Source: a virus. From it: 22,135 nt of DNA. The stretch is taken from the IMG/VR virus record IMGVR_UViG_3300035698_020218, positions 1 through 22,135 of that record. One strand, 5' to 3'. Position numbers and translations under genes: made by a program. Shown here one piece after another: positions 7,702 through 14,880 of this stretch; position 1 is the stretch's first letter, and each line of letters starts with the position of its first letter. The notes under the pieces were generated by a model. It did not search any database, was not told the origin of the DNA, and saw only the letters and a list, made by a program, of their open reading frames with translations.

Positions 7702-8655
7702 ATGTATTATTCATTAGATTATATTCAACAAGAAGCAGAAGCTTTTGATAAACAAGGCGGTTCGGCTTTTTATACTGATGGAATAAAAGCATTTTTAGAG
7801 TTAGAGGGTAAATTTGTTTCGGCTATTTCAGAGAAGTTCTTTCAAGCACAAGCAAATAGGTTTCCTTATGGTATTATCAGAGATTTTTTACAGGTTTATC
7901 CAAAATTAGATACAACCTTAAAGACTCGTTATCGTATAGAAAAAGAATTCTTATTAAGAGCTATGGAAAACGAAGCTTATCTTGTGGGAGCAAAAGATGC
8001 TGAAATAGATTTATTTTATGAATATTATCAAGAAGGTTATGATGTTGGAGGAAAGGTCGCTTTACAAGATATTAAAACAGCAACAAAAAAAGGCAGTAAA
8101 GACTCACAAAAGTTAGGTTCGCAAATGGGAGTTTCTTTTACTTTGAAAGACCCAGTGGTTAGAAGCAAATTAAAATGGGAGGCAGGCAAAAGAATAACCA
8201 GAATAAATGAAACTACTCGTAGATTAATTGTGAATGTTTTAATAGGTGCTTATGATAAAGGTGAGGGGTATAATGGAATGAAAAAAGATTTGAAAAAACT
8301 ATTTCAAAGTTGGAAAGCCCCAAAAGCAGGGCAATGGTTTAATAATAAAAGAGCAGAAATGGTAGCACGCACAGAATTAGGGCAAGCAGTATCTTGGGCA
8401 AGAGAAGAAAGTTATGCTCGCCGAGGAGTTAAAAAGAAATCTTGGTTAGCAGAACCTAAAGCGTGTGAAGATTGTTTATTGGGGGTTAGAGATGGCATAA
8501 TTGCGTTTGATAGAACTTTTAGTAATGGTTTTCTCGGCCCATTGGCTCATCCTAATTGTCGGTGTGCTTTATTGCCTGAAGTAGAGATTCAAGATTATTT
8601 AAAAGGATATACTTGGCACGGAGAAGAAGGAAATGCTTCTCATTCACAAACTTAA
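7702..8655 (+). CDS. Minor head / head morphogenesis protein (SPP1 gp7, Mu F-like)
   Basis: 317 aa. The C-terminal core at about 216-292 has the classic signature: 'RAEMVARTELGQAVSWAREESY', then paired cysteines Cys255 and Cys258 in 'CEDCLLGVRDG', and the ending 'HPNCRCALLPEVE' (283-295). Members of this family join the portal in the procapsid and may affect DNA delivery. The N-terminal two thirds are helical and poorly conserved, as usual. Its place directly after the portal is the expected one. Start ATG 7702 is 3 nt after the portal stop with AAT before it. The four cysteines plus histidine could bind zinc, which is an inference. Confidence 0.92.
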   Translation: MYYSLDYIQQEAEAFDKQGGSAFYTDGIKAFLELEGKFVSAISEKFFQAQANRFPYGIIRDFLQVYPKLDTTLKTRYRIEKEFLLRAMENEAYLVGAKDAEIDLFYEYYQEGYDVGGKVALQDIKTATKKGSKDSQKLGSQMGVSFTLKDPVVRSKLKWEAGKRITRINETTRRLIVNVLIGAYDKGEGYNGMKKDLKKLFQSWKAPKAGQWFNNKRAEMVARTELGQAVSWAREESYARRGVKKKSWLAEPKACEDCLLGVRDGIIAFDRTFSNGFLGPLAHPNCRCALLPEVEIQDYLKGYTWHGEEGNASHSQT

Positions 8656-8745
8656 TTTATTTATTAAATAATTATCCCAAGCAGTTTGTTAAACATTTTT
8701 ATAGTGTTGAAAAATTATGTTAGTTATCTGCTTAGATTAAATATT
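8656..8745 (+). other. Short AT-rich gap, no element recognised
   Basis: Ninety bases between the minor head gene and the next small gene. It contains AT-rich partial palindromes but no clear promoter, terminator or start signal. A TTG at 8686 is in frame with the following gene and would add 20 hydrophobic residues, but the ATG at 8746 has the usual context and is preferred. Confidence 0.4.
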
Positions 8746-8967
8746 ATGAACGAAATTACCAACCAAACAATTAGAAGATTAATGCACGGGCTTGACCCAA
8801 TAACCCGTAAGAATCTTATGAGTTTTACAAAAAATATGCCTCTTGCTCAAACTCAATCTTTTGTTAAAAACTTTATGAGACAAAAAGGTCTGAACACAAA
8901 AGAAGGAATGGCAACATATTTGAATAAAAGAACCGGGGGGTGTAAAGGGTGTAATATAAAAGGTTAA
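8746..8967 (+). CDS. Small hypothetical protein with CxxC tail
   Basis: 73 aa, not recognised. It is helical and basic, with 'LDPITRKNLMSFTKNMP' in the middle and a C-terminal 'GGCKGCNIKG' carrying a CxxC pair that could bind metal or form a disulfide. The start was chosen at ATG 8746 because it has ATT before ATG like its neighbours. The frame is open further upstream only to a TTG. The next gene follows 4 nt later. It may be a head completion or accessory factor by position, but nothing in the sequence proves this. Confidence 0.6.
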   Translation: MNEITNQTIRRLMHGLDPITRKNLMSFTKNMPLAQTQSFVKNFMRQKGLNTKEGMATYLNKRTGGCKGCNIKG

Positions 8968-8971
8968 TCCT

Positions 8972-9238
8972 ATGCCTATTTATACATTTAAATGTCAAAA
9001 ATGTGGACATCAAGAAGATATGTTTTTTGGACAATTAGTAGACAAAGCGACAGTCAATTCTAAATGTTCAAAGTGTGGACACAACACCTTGACGAAAGTT
9101 AGAACACCTATTAATAGTGCTAATTTTTCTGAGTCCAGTAGTAGAAGGTCATTAAAAACACGCACAGGTGTTGGAGAGCTTCAATTAGCTCGTGGCGCTA
9201 AAAAAGTAATAGATAAAGGCAACAAAGCCTCATCTTAA
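8972..9238 (+). CDS. FmdB-type zinc-ribbon protein
   Basis: 88 aa. It begins 'MPIYTFKCQKCGH' with Cys8 and Cys11, and a second knuckle at Cys32 and Cys35 ('CSKCGH'), the layout of the FmdB/CxxC_CxxC_SSSS putative regulatory family of zinc ribbons. The remainder is basic and polar without known motifs. Such small ribbons are frequent in phage structural regions, usually with unknown roles in protein or nucleic-acid contact. It lies 4 nt after one gene and 5 nt before the next. It shares the YTxKCQKC beginning with the protein at 19312. Confidence 0.8.
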   Translation: MPIYTFKCQKCGHQEDMFFGQLVDKATVNSKCSKCGHNTLTKVRTPINSANFSESSSRRSLKTRTGVGELQLARGAKKVIDKGNKASS

Positions 9239-9243
9239 TATTT

Positions 9244-9987
9244 ATGAATAATTATAATTTGGGTTGTTTAAAAGACCCACAAGACACAAAAGATTTATTA
9301 TTGAGTAGTTATCTTACCCCTAAGAATTTACCAAAAGCAATTAGTTGGTTTGATATGACTATTCCTTTATTAGACCAAGATAAAGACCCTGCTTGTGTAG
9401 GTTATTCAGGAGTAGGATTAAAAAGAGAACACGAAAAAATAGAAACTAAAAAGCTATTAACTTTTTCAGGATTAGATTTATATAATAGATGTAAAGAAGT
9501 AGACGGAATGCCAAAAGAAAACGGTACTTATATTAGGGTAATGTTAAAACTTTTACAAAATGAAGGAATAAAAGACGCAGAAGGCAATATTTATAAGATA
9601 GGTCCTTATGTATCAGTTAATAATGTCAGCGAATTACGTTATGCGATTACTGCTAATGGGTTTGCTATTATTGGAGTTGAGGTTTTTGAAAATTTCTATA
9701 ACCCTATTAATGGAGTAATTGATTATAAAGAAGGAGCAGAATCAAAAGGATTGCACGCTATTTTAGTAGGTGGTTTTGATGATTTAAATGAACGAATGCC
9801 ATTTAAGAATACTTGGGGGCCTAATTGGAGTTTAGGTGGATATGGATATTTAACATATCGTTATATTGAAAAAGCATTGAGTTCTGGGTGGTCTACTGTT
9901 GATGTTGATAATGAGAAATCCCCAGCTTCTAATTTATTAAATTTTGATTTACTAAAAAAAGACATAAACACTTTAAAAACTAACTAA
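9244..9987 (+). CDS. Papain-like (C1 family) cysteine peptidase
   Basis: 247 aa. The catalytic elements of papain-fold enzymes appear in order: Gln45 (oxyanion) and Cys51 in 'LDQDKDPACVGYS', His171 in 'KGLHAILVGGF' and Asn189 in 'FKNTWGPNWSLGGYGYL', the usual C1A 'NSWGxxWGxxGY' box. There is no signal peptide or propeptide of typical length, so it should act in the cytoplasm or in the virion. In a phage structural operon it could process virion proteins, degrade host proteins, or be carried in the particle. The substrate is unknown. The start has TTT before ATG, 5 nt after the previous stop. Confidence 0.82.
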   Translation: MNNYNLGCLKDPQDTKDLLLSSYLTPKNLPKAISWFDMTIPLLDQDKDPACVGYSGVGLKREHEKIETKKLLTFSGLDLYNRCKEVDGMPKENGTYIRVMLKLLQNEGIKDAEGNIYKIGPYVSVNNVSELRYAITANGFAIIGVEVFENFYNPINGVIDYKEGAESKGLHAILVGGFDDLNERMPFKNTWGPNWSLGGYGYLTYRYIEKALSSGWSTVDVDNEKSPASNLLNFDLLKKDINTLKTN

Positions 9988-10024
9988 ATTTAGGATATGA
10001 TTTTATTCTGAATATAAAAGTATT

Positions 10025-10399
10025 ATGGAAAACCAACCACAAGATAACAAAGAAATTCGTATTCCAGCGAAAGCAAAACACAAAGTTAAAATTATTACTG
10101 ATAAGAATCCAGACAAATTGGAAAGACTTACTAATGAATTTTTATCCACTATTTCAGACGAAAGAAGATTAAAAGGAGTAGTATTTGCAGTTAATAATAA
10201 GACAGGAGAATTAATGCAAGTTATTAATTATTCAGATATTACACCTATGTCTGCTGAAGAATGGAAAGAAAAACAAGAAAACCAAAAGAAATTTACCGAA
10301 GGATTTGTGCCAGAAAATTTGATGCCAAATAAAGAAGGAGATAGTATGTCTGCAAACCCACAAACAGGAGGTGCTTCTGCAAGAGTAGAAAAATTATAA
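10025..10399 (+). CDS. Hypothetical protein
   Basis: 124 aa, family not recognised. Residues 10-75 look like a small alpha/beta domain ('KVKIITDKNPDKLERLTNEF', 'LKGVVFAVNNKTGELMQVINYSD'), followed by a charged segment and a Gly/Ala/Ser-rich tail. No cysteines, signal peptide or membrane segment. It follows a 37 nt gap with no promoter or terminator that I can see, and is 4 nt before the next gene, so it belongs to the same transcript. Confidence 0.65.
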   Translation: MENQPQDNKEIRIPAKAKHKVKIITDKNPDKLERLTNEFLSTISDERRLKGVVFAVNNKTGELMQVINYSDITPMSAEEWKEKQENQKKFTEGFVPENLMPNKEGDSMSANPQTGGASARVEKL

Positions 10400-10403
10400 C
10401 TAT

Positions 10404-10736
10404 ATGCCTAAAGCACAAGACCTATCAACATTAGGACAAAATAAAGAAGGGAAGATTTTAGATTTACGGTTACCTTCTCCAGACGCAAGACCTTTGACTA
10501 CAAAAGAGTTTTCAGAATACTCTGTTTTTAACTTTGACCAAGTAGGTAAAGTATTAAAAAGTATTTTAGAATATTGTAAAGGTCAAAATAATGTGAATGA
10601 AGTTTATAAACAGCGTTTGGATTCAATAGAAACAATATTAGATGCTTGGATTAAAGAAGCCAAAAAATTAGAAAAAAGCATAGATAAAACAGATAAAAAA
10701 GAAAAAGAAGAGGAAGAAAAGAACTCTGATAAATAA
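10404..10736 (+). CDS. Hypothetical coiled-coil-like protein
   Basis: 110 aa, not recognised. The N-terminal third is extended and polar ('DLRLPSPDARPLTTKEFSEY'). Residues 45-90 are helical with heptad-like hydrophobics ('VGKVLKSILEY', 'RLDSIETILDAWIKEAKKLE'), and the last 20 residues are almost all Lys, Glu and Asp. This fits a small oligomeric or tail/head accessory protein, but that is a guess from composition. The start has TAT before ATG. Confidence 0.65.
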   Translation: MPKAQDLSTLGQNKEGKILDLRLPSPDARPLTTKEFSEYSVFNFDQVGKVLKSILEYCKGQNNVNEVYKQRLDSIETILDAWIKEAKKLEKSIDKTDKKEKEEEEKNSDK

Positions 10737-10751
10737 AAAGCAGAAAAATTT

Positions 10752-11282
10752 ATGTTTAACACAGATAAAATTCAAGCGGGTATAACAGACGAATATTTAG
10801 AAATGTTTAAAGCGTGGAAAAATTCTCCTGTTAAGTTACTTGAAGTAGGTTATTTAGAAGGAGAATTTCTTCGCTGGTTTAAAGCTAATTTTACTAAAGC
10901 AGAGGTATTTGGTATAGGTATTAATCCTCCTATTGATTTATCAGACAAAGAAATTAAACTTTTTCAAGTAGACCAAAATAATATAGATGGCTTACTAAAT
11001 TTTGGCACAGAACACGGAAAGTTTAATATTATCTGTGATGGTGGTTCACACAAAGAAAAAGAAACCAGAAATAGTTTTAATTGTCTATGGCAATTTGTTA
11101 AGCCAGGCGGTTGGTATGTGATTGAGGATTGGAGTATTCATTATAAGTATTTTCAATATGGAGAAATGGCAAAAGTAATAGGGGATATAATGACTCAGAA
11201 AATAAAATTAGGTATAAATGAAATAAAAATAATGGATAAAGCAGGCGGCTGTTCCCTTGCTTTCTTCCAAAAAAAGTTATGA
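10752..11282 (+). CDS. Class I SAM-dependent methyltransferase-like protein
   Basis: 176 aa. The Rossmann pattern is visible: a first strand with 'LLEVGYLEGEFL' (29-40, the glycine motif reduced to GYLEGE), an acidic strand 2 end near 'GIGINPP', 'FNIICDGGSHKEKET' (91-105) with the D-G-x-S-H signature seen in CmcI/macrocin O-methyltransferase-like proteins, and 'FVKPGGWYVIEDW' (115-127), whose E-D may bind metal. It probably methylates a sugar or other small molecule. The last 4 nt overlap the next gene's start (ATGA), so it is translationally coupled to a glycosyltransferase, supporting a sugar-related role. Confidence 0.75.
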   Translation: MFNTDKIQAGITDEYLEMFKAWKNSPVKLLEVGYLEGEFLRWFKANFTKAEVFGIGINPPIDLSDKEIKLFQVDQNNIDGLLNFGTEHGKFNIICDGGSHKEKETRNSFNCLWQFVKPGGWYVIEDWSIHYKYFQYGEMAKVIGDIMTQKIKLGINEIKIMDKAGGCSLAFFQKKL

Positions 11283-12457
11283 AACTTTTAATTTACGGAG
11301 ATTATTATAAACAACCATCGGGATTTGCCAGAGAATTTAGAGATTTAATTTTGCCTTTAAAAAAGAAAGGCTATGATATTAGACAAGTAGGTTTAGGTTT
11401 TAATGGTTATCCAGAAGATGACCAGATAAAAGTTTATCCTGGCAAGTTTTATAAGTTAGACAGTCATTGGGCAAGAGAGATGCTTGAATACGCTTTATCA
11501 GAGTTTAAACCAGATATTATTTTAACTCTGGGAGATTATTATATGTTACCAAAAATAGCTTTTGGTATGGCATACCCACGCAAAGGAAAATGGATACATT
11601 GGGGAGTATTAGATGGAAGTCCATTAGGGTTTGGTTGTAAAGAACCTTTAAAATGGGTAGATTACAATTTATATCATAGTGCTTTTGCAGAAGATGAAAT
11701 TAAAAAGATTTTGCCTGATAGTCAAGGAGAAGTGTTTTTTCCAGCAACAGACCCAGCTACTTTCTATGAAATGGATAAACAACAACTAAAAAAAGATTTT
11801 GGTTGTGAAAAGAACTTTGTTATTACAACGCTTGCCAGAAATCAGACCAGAAAGAATTTACCAGCTTTATTAAAAGCAATGCCAAAGATAAAAGAAGCTA
11901 TTCCAGAAGCATTATTGTTATTAGGATTAACTCACTCAACTACTACACCAGAAGGGGCTAAAGAGGGACACGAAATAGAGTATTTAATTGATTATTACAA
12001 AGTCAATGACTATGTAGTAATGCCCAGAGAGAAGAATAAAGACGGCTCTTTATCAGAGAAAACTATTAGAGAGATATATAATTTAGGTGATATTTTCTGT
12101 TTACCTACTATGGGAGAAGGGTTTGGAATGATTTTTCACGAAAGTATGGCTTGTGGAGTGCCTGTATTAGCTACTAATTGTTCAGCAGTCCCTTATACTT
12201 TAAATGATTTAGGTTATTTGATAGAGCCAAAAGCTAAATTTCATCACGCCGATGGAGTTAGCCAAGCAGTAGTAGATTCTGATGATATTGTAAAGAAGAT
12301 AGTTGATATTTATAAAAATCAAAAGCTATTAAAAGAAAAAGCAAAAGAAGGTAAAAAATTTGTTAGTCAATTTACTCCTGAAGATAGAGCAACTAAATTA
12401 GGCCAAATATTTAAAAAAGTTATAAAGAATAATTATCAACCTTTAATTAGTAAATAA
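11279..12457 (+). CDS. GT4-like glycosyltransferase (GT-B fold)
   Basis: 392 aa, full length for GT4. The N-terminal domain starts 'MKLLIYGDYYKQPSGFAREF' with the glycine-rich acceptor loop. The C-terminal domain has 'FVITTLARNQTRKNLPALL' (180-198) carrying the Arg and Lys phosphate contacts, and 'GEGFGMIFHESMACGVPVLA' (279-298) with the EX7E pair Glu280 and Glu288. No membrane segment, so it is cytoplasmic or peripheral. It would transfer a sugar from a nucleotide donor with retention of configuration, if it behaves like the family. It overlaps the preceding methyltransferase by 4 nt and is followed after 4 nt by a GT2 enzyme. Confidence 0.9.
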   Translation: MKLLIYGDYYKQPSGFAREFRDLILPLKKKGYDIRQVGLGFNGYPEDDQIKVYPGKFYKLDSHWAREMLEYALSEFKPDIILTLGDYYMLPKIAFGMAYPRKGKWIHWGVLDGSPLGFGCKEPLKWVDYNLYHSAFAEDEIKKILPDSQGEVFFPATDPATFYEMDKQQLKKDFGCEKNFVITTLARNQTRKNLPALLKAMPKIKEAIPEALLLLGLTHSTTTPEGAKEGHEIEYLIDYYKVNDYVVMPREKNKDGSLSEKTIREIYNLGDIFCLPTMGEGFGMIFHESMACGVPVLATNCSAVPYTLNDLGYLIEPKAKFHHADGVSQAVVDSDDIVKKIVDIYKNQKLLKEKAKEGKKFVSQFTPEDRATKLGQIFKKVIKNNYQPLISK

Positions 12458-12461
12458 AAAT

Positions 12462-13205
12462 ATGCAAGATATTGTTTCCATTATTACTCCAATATTTAAC
12501 AAGCGAGAGTTTACTTTGCAGATGTTGTCTTATTTATTTGCTAATACACACTATTCTTGTAAAATAATTATTATTGATAACAACTCAACAGATAATTCAG
12601 AAATAGTTATAAAAGAATTTTTTAAAGAGTGTAAGCCAAAAAATATTGAAGGGGTATATGTAAAGAATACTAAAAATAAAGGCTATTCAATCGCTAATAA
12701 TCAAGGAGCAAAAATAGCAAAAGGAAAATATTTATGTTTTTTAAATAATGATACTTTGCCTTTATCTAACTGGCTAACAGAGTTGGTTAAATGCCATAAG
12801 AACAACGAAGCGGGGATTACAGGGGCTAAACTAATACTTCCAGGGGCAGGGACTATTCAGCACGCAGGCATTAAATTTGATGAATTTAAGTATCCTTTTC
12901 ATAAGTATGGCGGGGCGAGTCAAGATATTAAAGCAGTTAAAGAGGATAAAGAGTATCCTGCGGTTACCGGGGCGTGTATGCTGGTCAATAAAAAAGAATT
13001 TGAAGGTATTGGTGGGTTTGATGAAAAATATTGGCTGGGTTGGGAAGATATAGATTTATGTAATCGCTACGGCGAAGAAGGTAAATCTATTTGGTATGCC
13101 AGTAAAGCAGAGCTTTATCACTATGAATCAATGAGTGAAGGCAGATATTCAAAAGAAACAGACAACTGGTATTATTATTCTAAAAAGTGGGTATTTAAAA
13201 AATAA
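12462..13205 (+). CDS. GT2 family glycosyltransferase (rhamnosyltransferase-like)
   Basis: 247 aa. It starts 'VSIITPIFNKREFTLQMLSYL', with 'IIIIDNNSTDNS' (35-46), 'GYSIANNQGAKIAKGKYLCF' (74-93) and the metal-binding 'NND' at 95-97. The acceptor side shows 'TGACMLVNKKEFEGIGGFDE' and 'WLGWEDIDLCNRYGEEG', typical of WbbL/rhamnosyltransferase-type GT2 enzymes with the general base in the ED pair. An inverting transfer onto a growing glycan is likely. It is complete, lacks membrane helices, and sits 4 nt after the GT4 gene and 4 nt before the next. Confidence 0.92.
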   Translation: MQDIVSIITPIFNKREFTLQMLSYLFANTHYSCKIIIIDNNSTDNSEIVIKEFFKECKPKNIEGVYVKNTKNKGYSIANNQGAKIAKGKYLCFLNNDTLPLSNWLTELVKCHKNNEAGITGAKLILPGAGTIQHAGIKFDEFKYPFHKYGGASQDIKAVKEDKEYPAVTGACMLVNKKEFEGIGGFDEKYWLGWEDIDLCNRYGEEGKSIWYASKAELYHYESMSEGRYSKETDNWYYYSKKWVFKK

Positions 13206-13209
13206 CTAT

Positions 13210-13518
13210 ATGGAACAAGAAAAAACAAACCAAGAAAAGCAAACCTTAACTAACAAAGTTGAGAAGCTTTCATATTATGGAAGTAACAAACCAAAGATGC
13301 AAATTAAACAAAAGATTTACTATCAACAACATCGCAAGAAATTAAATGATAGTGCTAAAAATTATTATCGGGAAAATAAAGATGAGATTTTAGGAAAAAA
13401 CAAAGTTTCAGAGAGAAAAAGAAAATATGACCAAAATTATTATCAAAGAAACAAAAACAGAATTAGGGAACGAAAGAAATTCCTTTATAAACAAAAGATT
13501 ATAAGAGGAGTTATTTAA
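13210..13518 (+). CDS. Small basic protein with repeated YY motifs
   Basis: 102 aa, not recognised. Very rich in Lys, Arg, Asn, Gln and Tyr. A motif YY(Q/R)x(N/H)(K/R) recurs three times ('YYQQHRK', 'YYRENKD', 'YYQRNKN'), spaced about 17-25 residues and each followed by a charged helix. Similar basic repeats accompany some phage DNA-binding or homing-endonuclease-like proteins, but no HNH or GIY-YIG core is present. The frame is open upstream inside the GT2 gene. I chose ATG 13210 because it avoids that overlap and has TAT before ATG, 4 nt after the stop. Confidence 0.65.
   Translation: MEQEKTNQEKQTLTNKVEKLSYYGSNKPKMQIKQKIYYQQHRKKLNDSAKNYYRENKDEILGKNKVSERKRKYDQNYYQRNKNRIRERKKFLYKQKIIRGVI
13504..13510 (+). 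promoter_or_regulatory. Shine-Dalgarno-like site for the gene at 13521
   Basis: AGAGGAG lies inside the 3' end of the preceding gene, 10 nt before ATG 13521. The spacing is a little long. It is one of only two convincing purine-rich sites in front of a start in this window. Confidence 0.5.
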
Positions 13519-13520
13519 TT

Positions 13521-13685
13521 ATGAAATATGCAGGATGCAATAAAATTAAAATGGCTACCAGAGTTAAAGGTAAGAAAAAAGACGAGGGGTACAATGAGTT
13601 TTTTAAAGATGAGGTCGGGGCGGTTAGGCGACAGGCTAAACAACCAGATTTGGTGCCGAGTTTAATTAAAAGGAGAAAGATATGA
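13521..13685 (+). CDS. Small basic hypothetical protein
   Basis: 54 aa, too short to be noticed by a simple size cut-off. It begins 'MKYAGCNKIKMATRVKGKKK' and ends 'LVPSLIKRRKI', basic throughout with one Cys. It fits the operon exactly: ATG is 2 nt after the previous stop with ATT before it, and its TGA overlaps the next ATG in an ATGA arrangement. Its codons include several G/C-rich ones (GGG, GCG, GTC, CCG), unlike the surrounding genes. No family recognised. Confidence 0.7.
   Translation: MKYAGCNKIKMATRVKGKKKDEGYNEFFKDEVGAVRRQAKQPDLVPSLIKRRKI
13671..13675 (+). promoter_or_regulatory. Shine-Dalgarno site for the gene at 13682
   Basis: AGGAG 6 nt before ATG 13682, a textbook position and sequence, lying within the coding end of the preceding small gene. 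Nearly all other starts in the window lack such a site. Confidence 0.75.
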
Positions 13686-13906
13686 ATATGTATGCCAGAG
13701 GACAAACAGAGGTTAAACTAAATGGGACGGTTATTGGTTATGCCTCAGGGGTTAGTGTGGACCACGATGCAAATAGAGGATTAAAAATAGTGAATATAAT
13801 GATAGAAAAAAATGCAGTAGACCCCAAAACAGAAAAAGTTATTAGCCCAAAAGAAAACTATTACAACTTTTTTAAAAAATTTGCGAAAGCATTTAATAAA
13901 GAATAA
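13682..13906 (+). CDS. Small hypothetical phage protein
   Basis: 74 aa. Not recognised with confidence. The N-terminal half 'VKLNGTVIGYASGVSVDHD' reads as beta-strands with turns, reminiscent of short beta-sandwich segments in phage structural proteins, and the C-terminal end is a basic helix ('NYYNFFKKFAKAF'). It overlaps the previous gene by 4 nt and has a good Shine-Dalgarno site, suggesting relatively strong translation. The structural role is inference only. Confidence 0.65.
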   Translation: MNMYARGQTEVKLNGTVIGYASGVSVDHDANRGLKIVNIMIEKNAVDPKTEKVISPKENYYNFFKKFAKAFNKE

Positions 13907-13910
13907 ATTT

Positions 13911-14153
13911 ATGTCAAAAAGAAAAGAAAAAACTATTCGTCAAAGGGTAGAAGAGTTTGTTCAAAACTATGATATTCCTGAAGAAAATGCAGGCAAAGCT
14001 ATCTCAGATATTATGGAATTAATTGAGCGGGCTAAAAGTCCAGAGATGTTTTGTTCAAAGTGTGATACCAGAATGAGTATAGATTTAGAGTCTGGTATGT
14101 TAGAGTGTTTTAGTTGTGGTCATAAGCTGAGAATTGAGAGACTTTCATCTTAA
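13911..14153 (+). CDS. Small zinc-ribbon protein
   Basis: 80 aa. A helical N-terminal half ('IRQRVEEFVQNYDI', 'AISDIMELIERA') leads into a zinc ribbon with Cys48, Cys51, Cys66 and Cys69 ('FCSKCDTRM...LECFSCGHK'). Likely a nucleic-acid or protein-binding module with unknown target. The start was chosen at ATG 13911 (TTT before ATG, 4 nt after the previous stop) rather than the in-frame upstream ATG, which overlaps the neighbour. After the stop, the same frame stays open into the next gene. Confidence 0.7.
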   Translation: MSKRKEKTIRQRVEEFVQNYDIPEENAGKAISDIMELIERAKSPEMFCSKCDTRMSIDLESGMLECFSCGHKLRIERLSS

Positions 14154-14201
14154 AAAACCTTTTCTCCTACAACAGCACAAACAAAACAACCACACACTTT
14201 A

Positions 14202-14426
14202 GTGGAACCAAACACAACCCCACCCGACCCAAGATTTATAAAAGCCATTGACAAGGCAGAAAAAAACGATACAACCCCAAGAAAACAATTAACTCCCACA
14301 GACAAAGGAGAAGCAATTAGGAAGTTAGCTAATGGTCGTGGCTCAACTAAACCTACAAAAGAAGATGACGAGTTTATAAAAAATAATGTGCCAGGAGCTA
14401 AAGGTTCTGAAATTAACTGGCTTTAA
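14202..14426 (+). CDS. Small hypothetical protein, GTG start proposed
   Basis: 74 aa if started at GTG 14202. Polar, rich in Pro, Thr, Lys and Asp ('NTTPPDPRFIKAIDKAEKND'), ending 'GAKGSEINWL'. No family recognised. No ATG exists in this frame between the preceding gene's TAA (14151-14153) and GTG 14202, and the interval is open in the same frame, so it could also be a readthrough extension of the zinc-ribbon protein. There is no Shine-Dalgarno site and no T at -1, unlike other genes here. The stop is 6 nt before the deformylase ATG, which supports a real coding segment. Confidence 0.5.
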   Translation: MEPNTTPPDPRFIKAIDKAEKNDTTPRKQLTPTDKGEAIRKLANGRGSTKPTKEDDEFIKNNVPGAKGSEINWL

Positions 14427-14432
14427 AAAAAT

Positions 14433-14876
14433 ATGCAAATAGTATATCCACATTTAAAAGTAAGCCGAGAAGTTACTATTTCTGATGTAAATCAGGTTAT
14501 TCAGGACGCCCAAGAGATGATTGATTTTTGTATTACACCTAAAAGTAATTTTTCACAAATATTTGCTTTGGCTCATCCACAAATAGATGACCAAGACCCA
14601 TTAGCTTTCTTTGTAACTAATACAAAAAGAATAGTAGTTAATCCTGTGATAATTAATCATACTAAAGCAACGGTTGATTCTGTGGAAGGTTGTGTTACTT
14701 TTCCAGAAGAAGCTACTATTACAGTTCAACGCTATAATAAATGTTCGGTTAAATACCAATTAATTCAAAATGGTGAATTAACAAATTTTATAGAGGAAAA
14801 TTTAAGTTCACAAACAGCTAAAGTTTTTCAACACGAAATAGACCATCTTTTCGCAATTTATATTTATAAATTTTAA
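14433..14876 (+). CDS. def: Peptide deformylase
   Basis: 147 aa, short like other phage deformylases. All three family motifs are present: a variant of motif 1 'ALAHPQI' (45-51, Gln50), motif 2 'EGCVTFPEE' (85-93) with metal ligand Cys87, and motif 3 'QHEIDHLF' (133-140) with His134, Glu135 and His138. The enzyme removes the formyl group from new bacterial-type proteins using Fe2+ or a similar metal. The usual Leu after EGC is Val here. It implies a bacterial host that starts proteins with formyl-methionine. It is embedded among glycosyltransferase genes with 4-6 nt gaps. Confidence 0.92.
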   Translation: MQIVYPHLKVSREVTISDVNQVIQDAQEMIDFCITPKSNFSQIFALAHPQIDDQDPLAFFVTNTKRIVVNPVIINHTKATVDSVEGCVTFPEEATITVQRYNKCSVKYQLIQNGELTNFIEENLSSQTAKVFQHEIDHLFAIYIYKF

Positions 14877-14880
14877 GCCT

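Noticed and set aside
8686-8745. TTG-started N-terminal extension of the small gene at 8746
   Set aside because: Adds a hydrophobic stretch without support. ATG 8746 has the start context common to the window.
13511-13705. Minus-strand open frame over the small genes at 13521 and 13682
   Set aside because: The plus strand has a better-supported pair of coupled small genes with start and stop overlaps and SD sites.
14152-14158. AAAAAAC slippery heptamer at the end of the zinc-ribbon gene
   Set aside because: It begins inside the stop codon, so the ribosome would terminate before it could slip there. Readthrough is a better explanation for the open frame.
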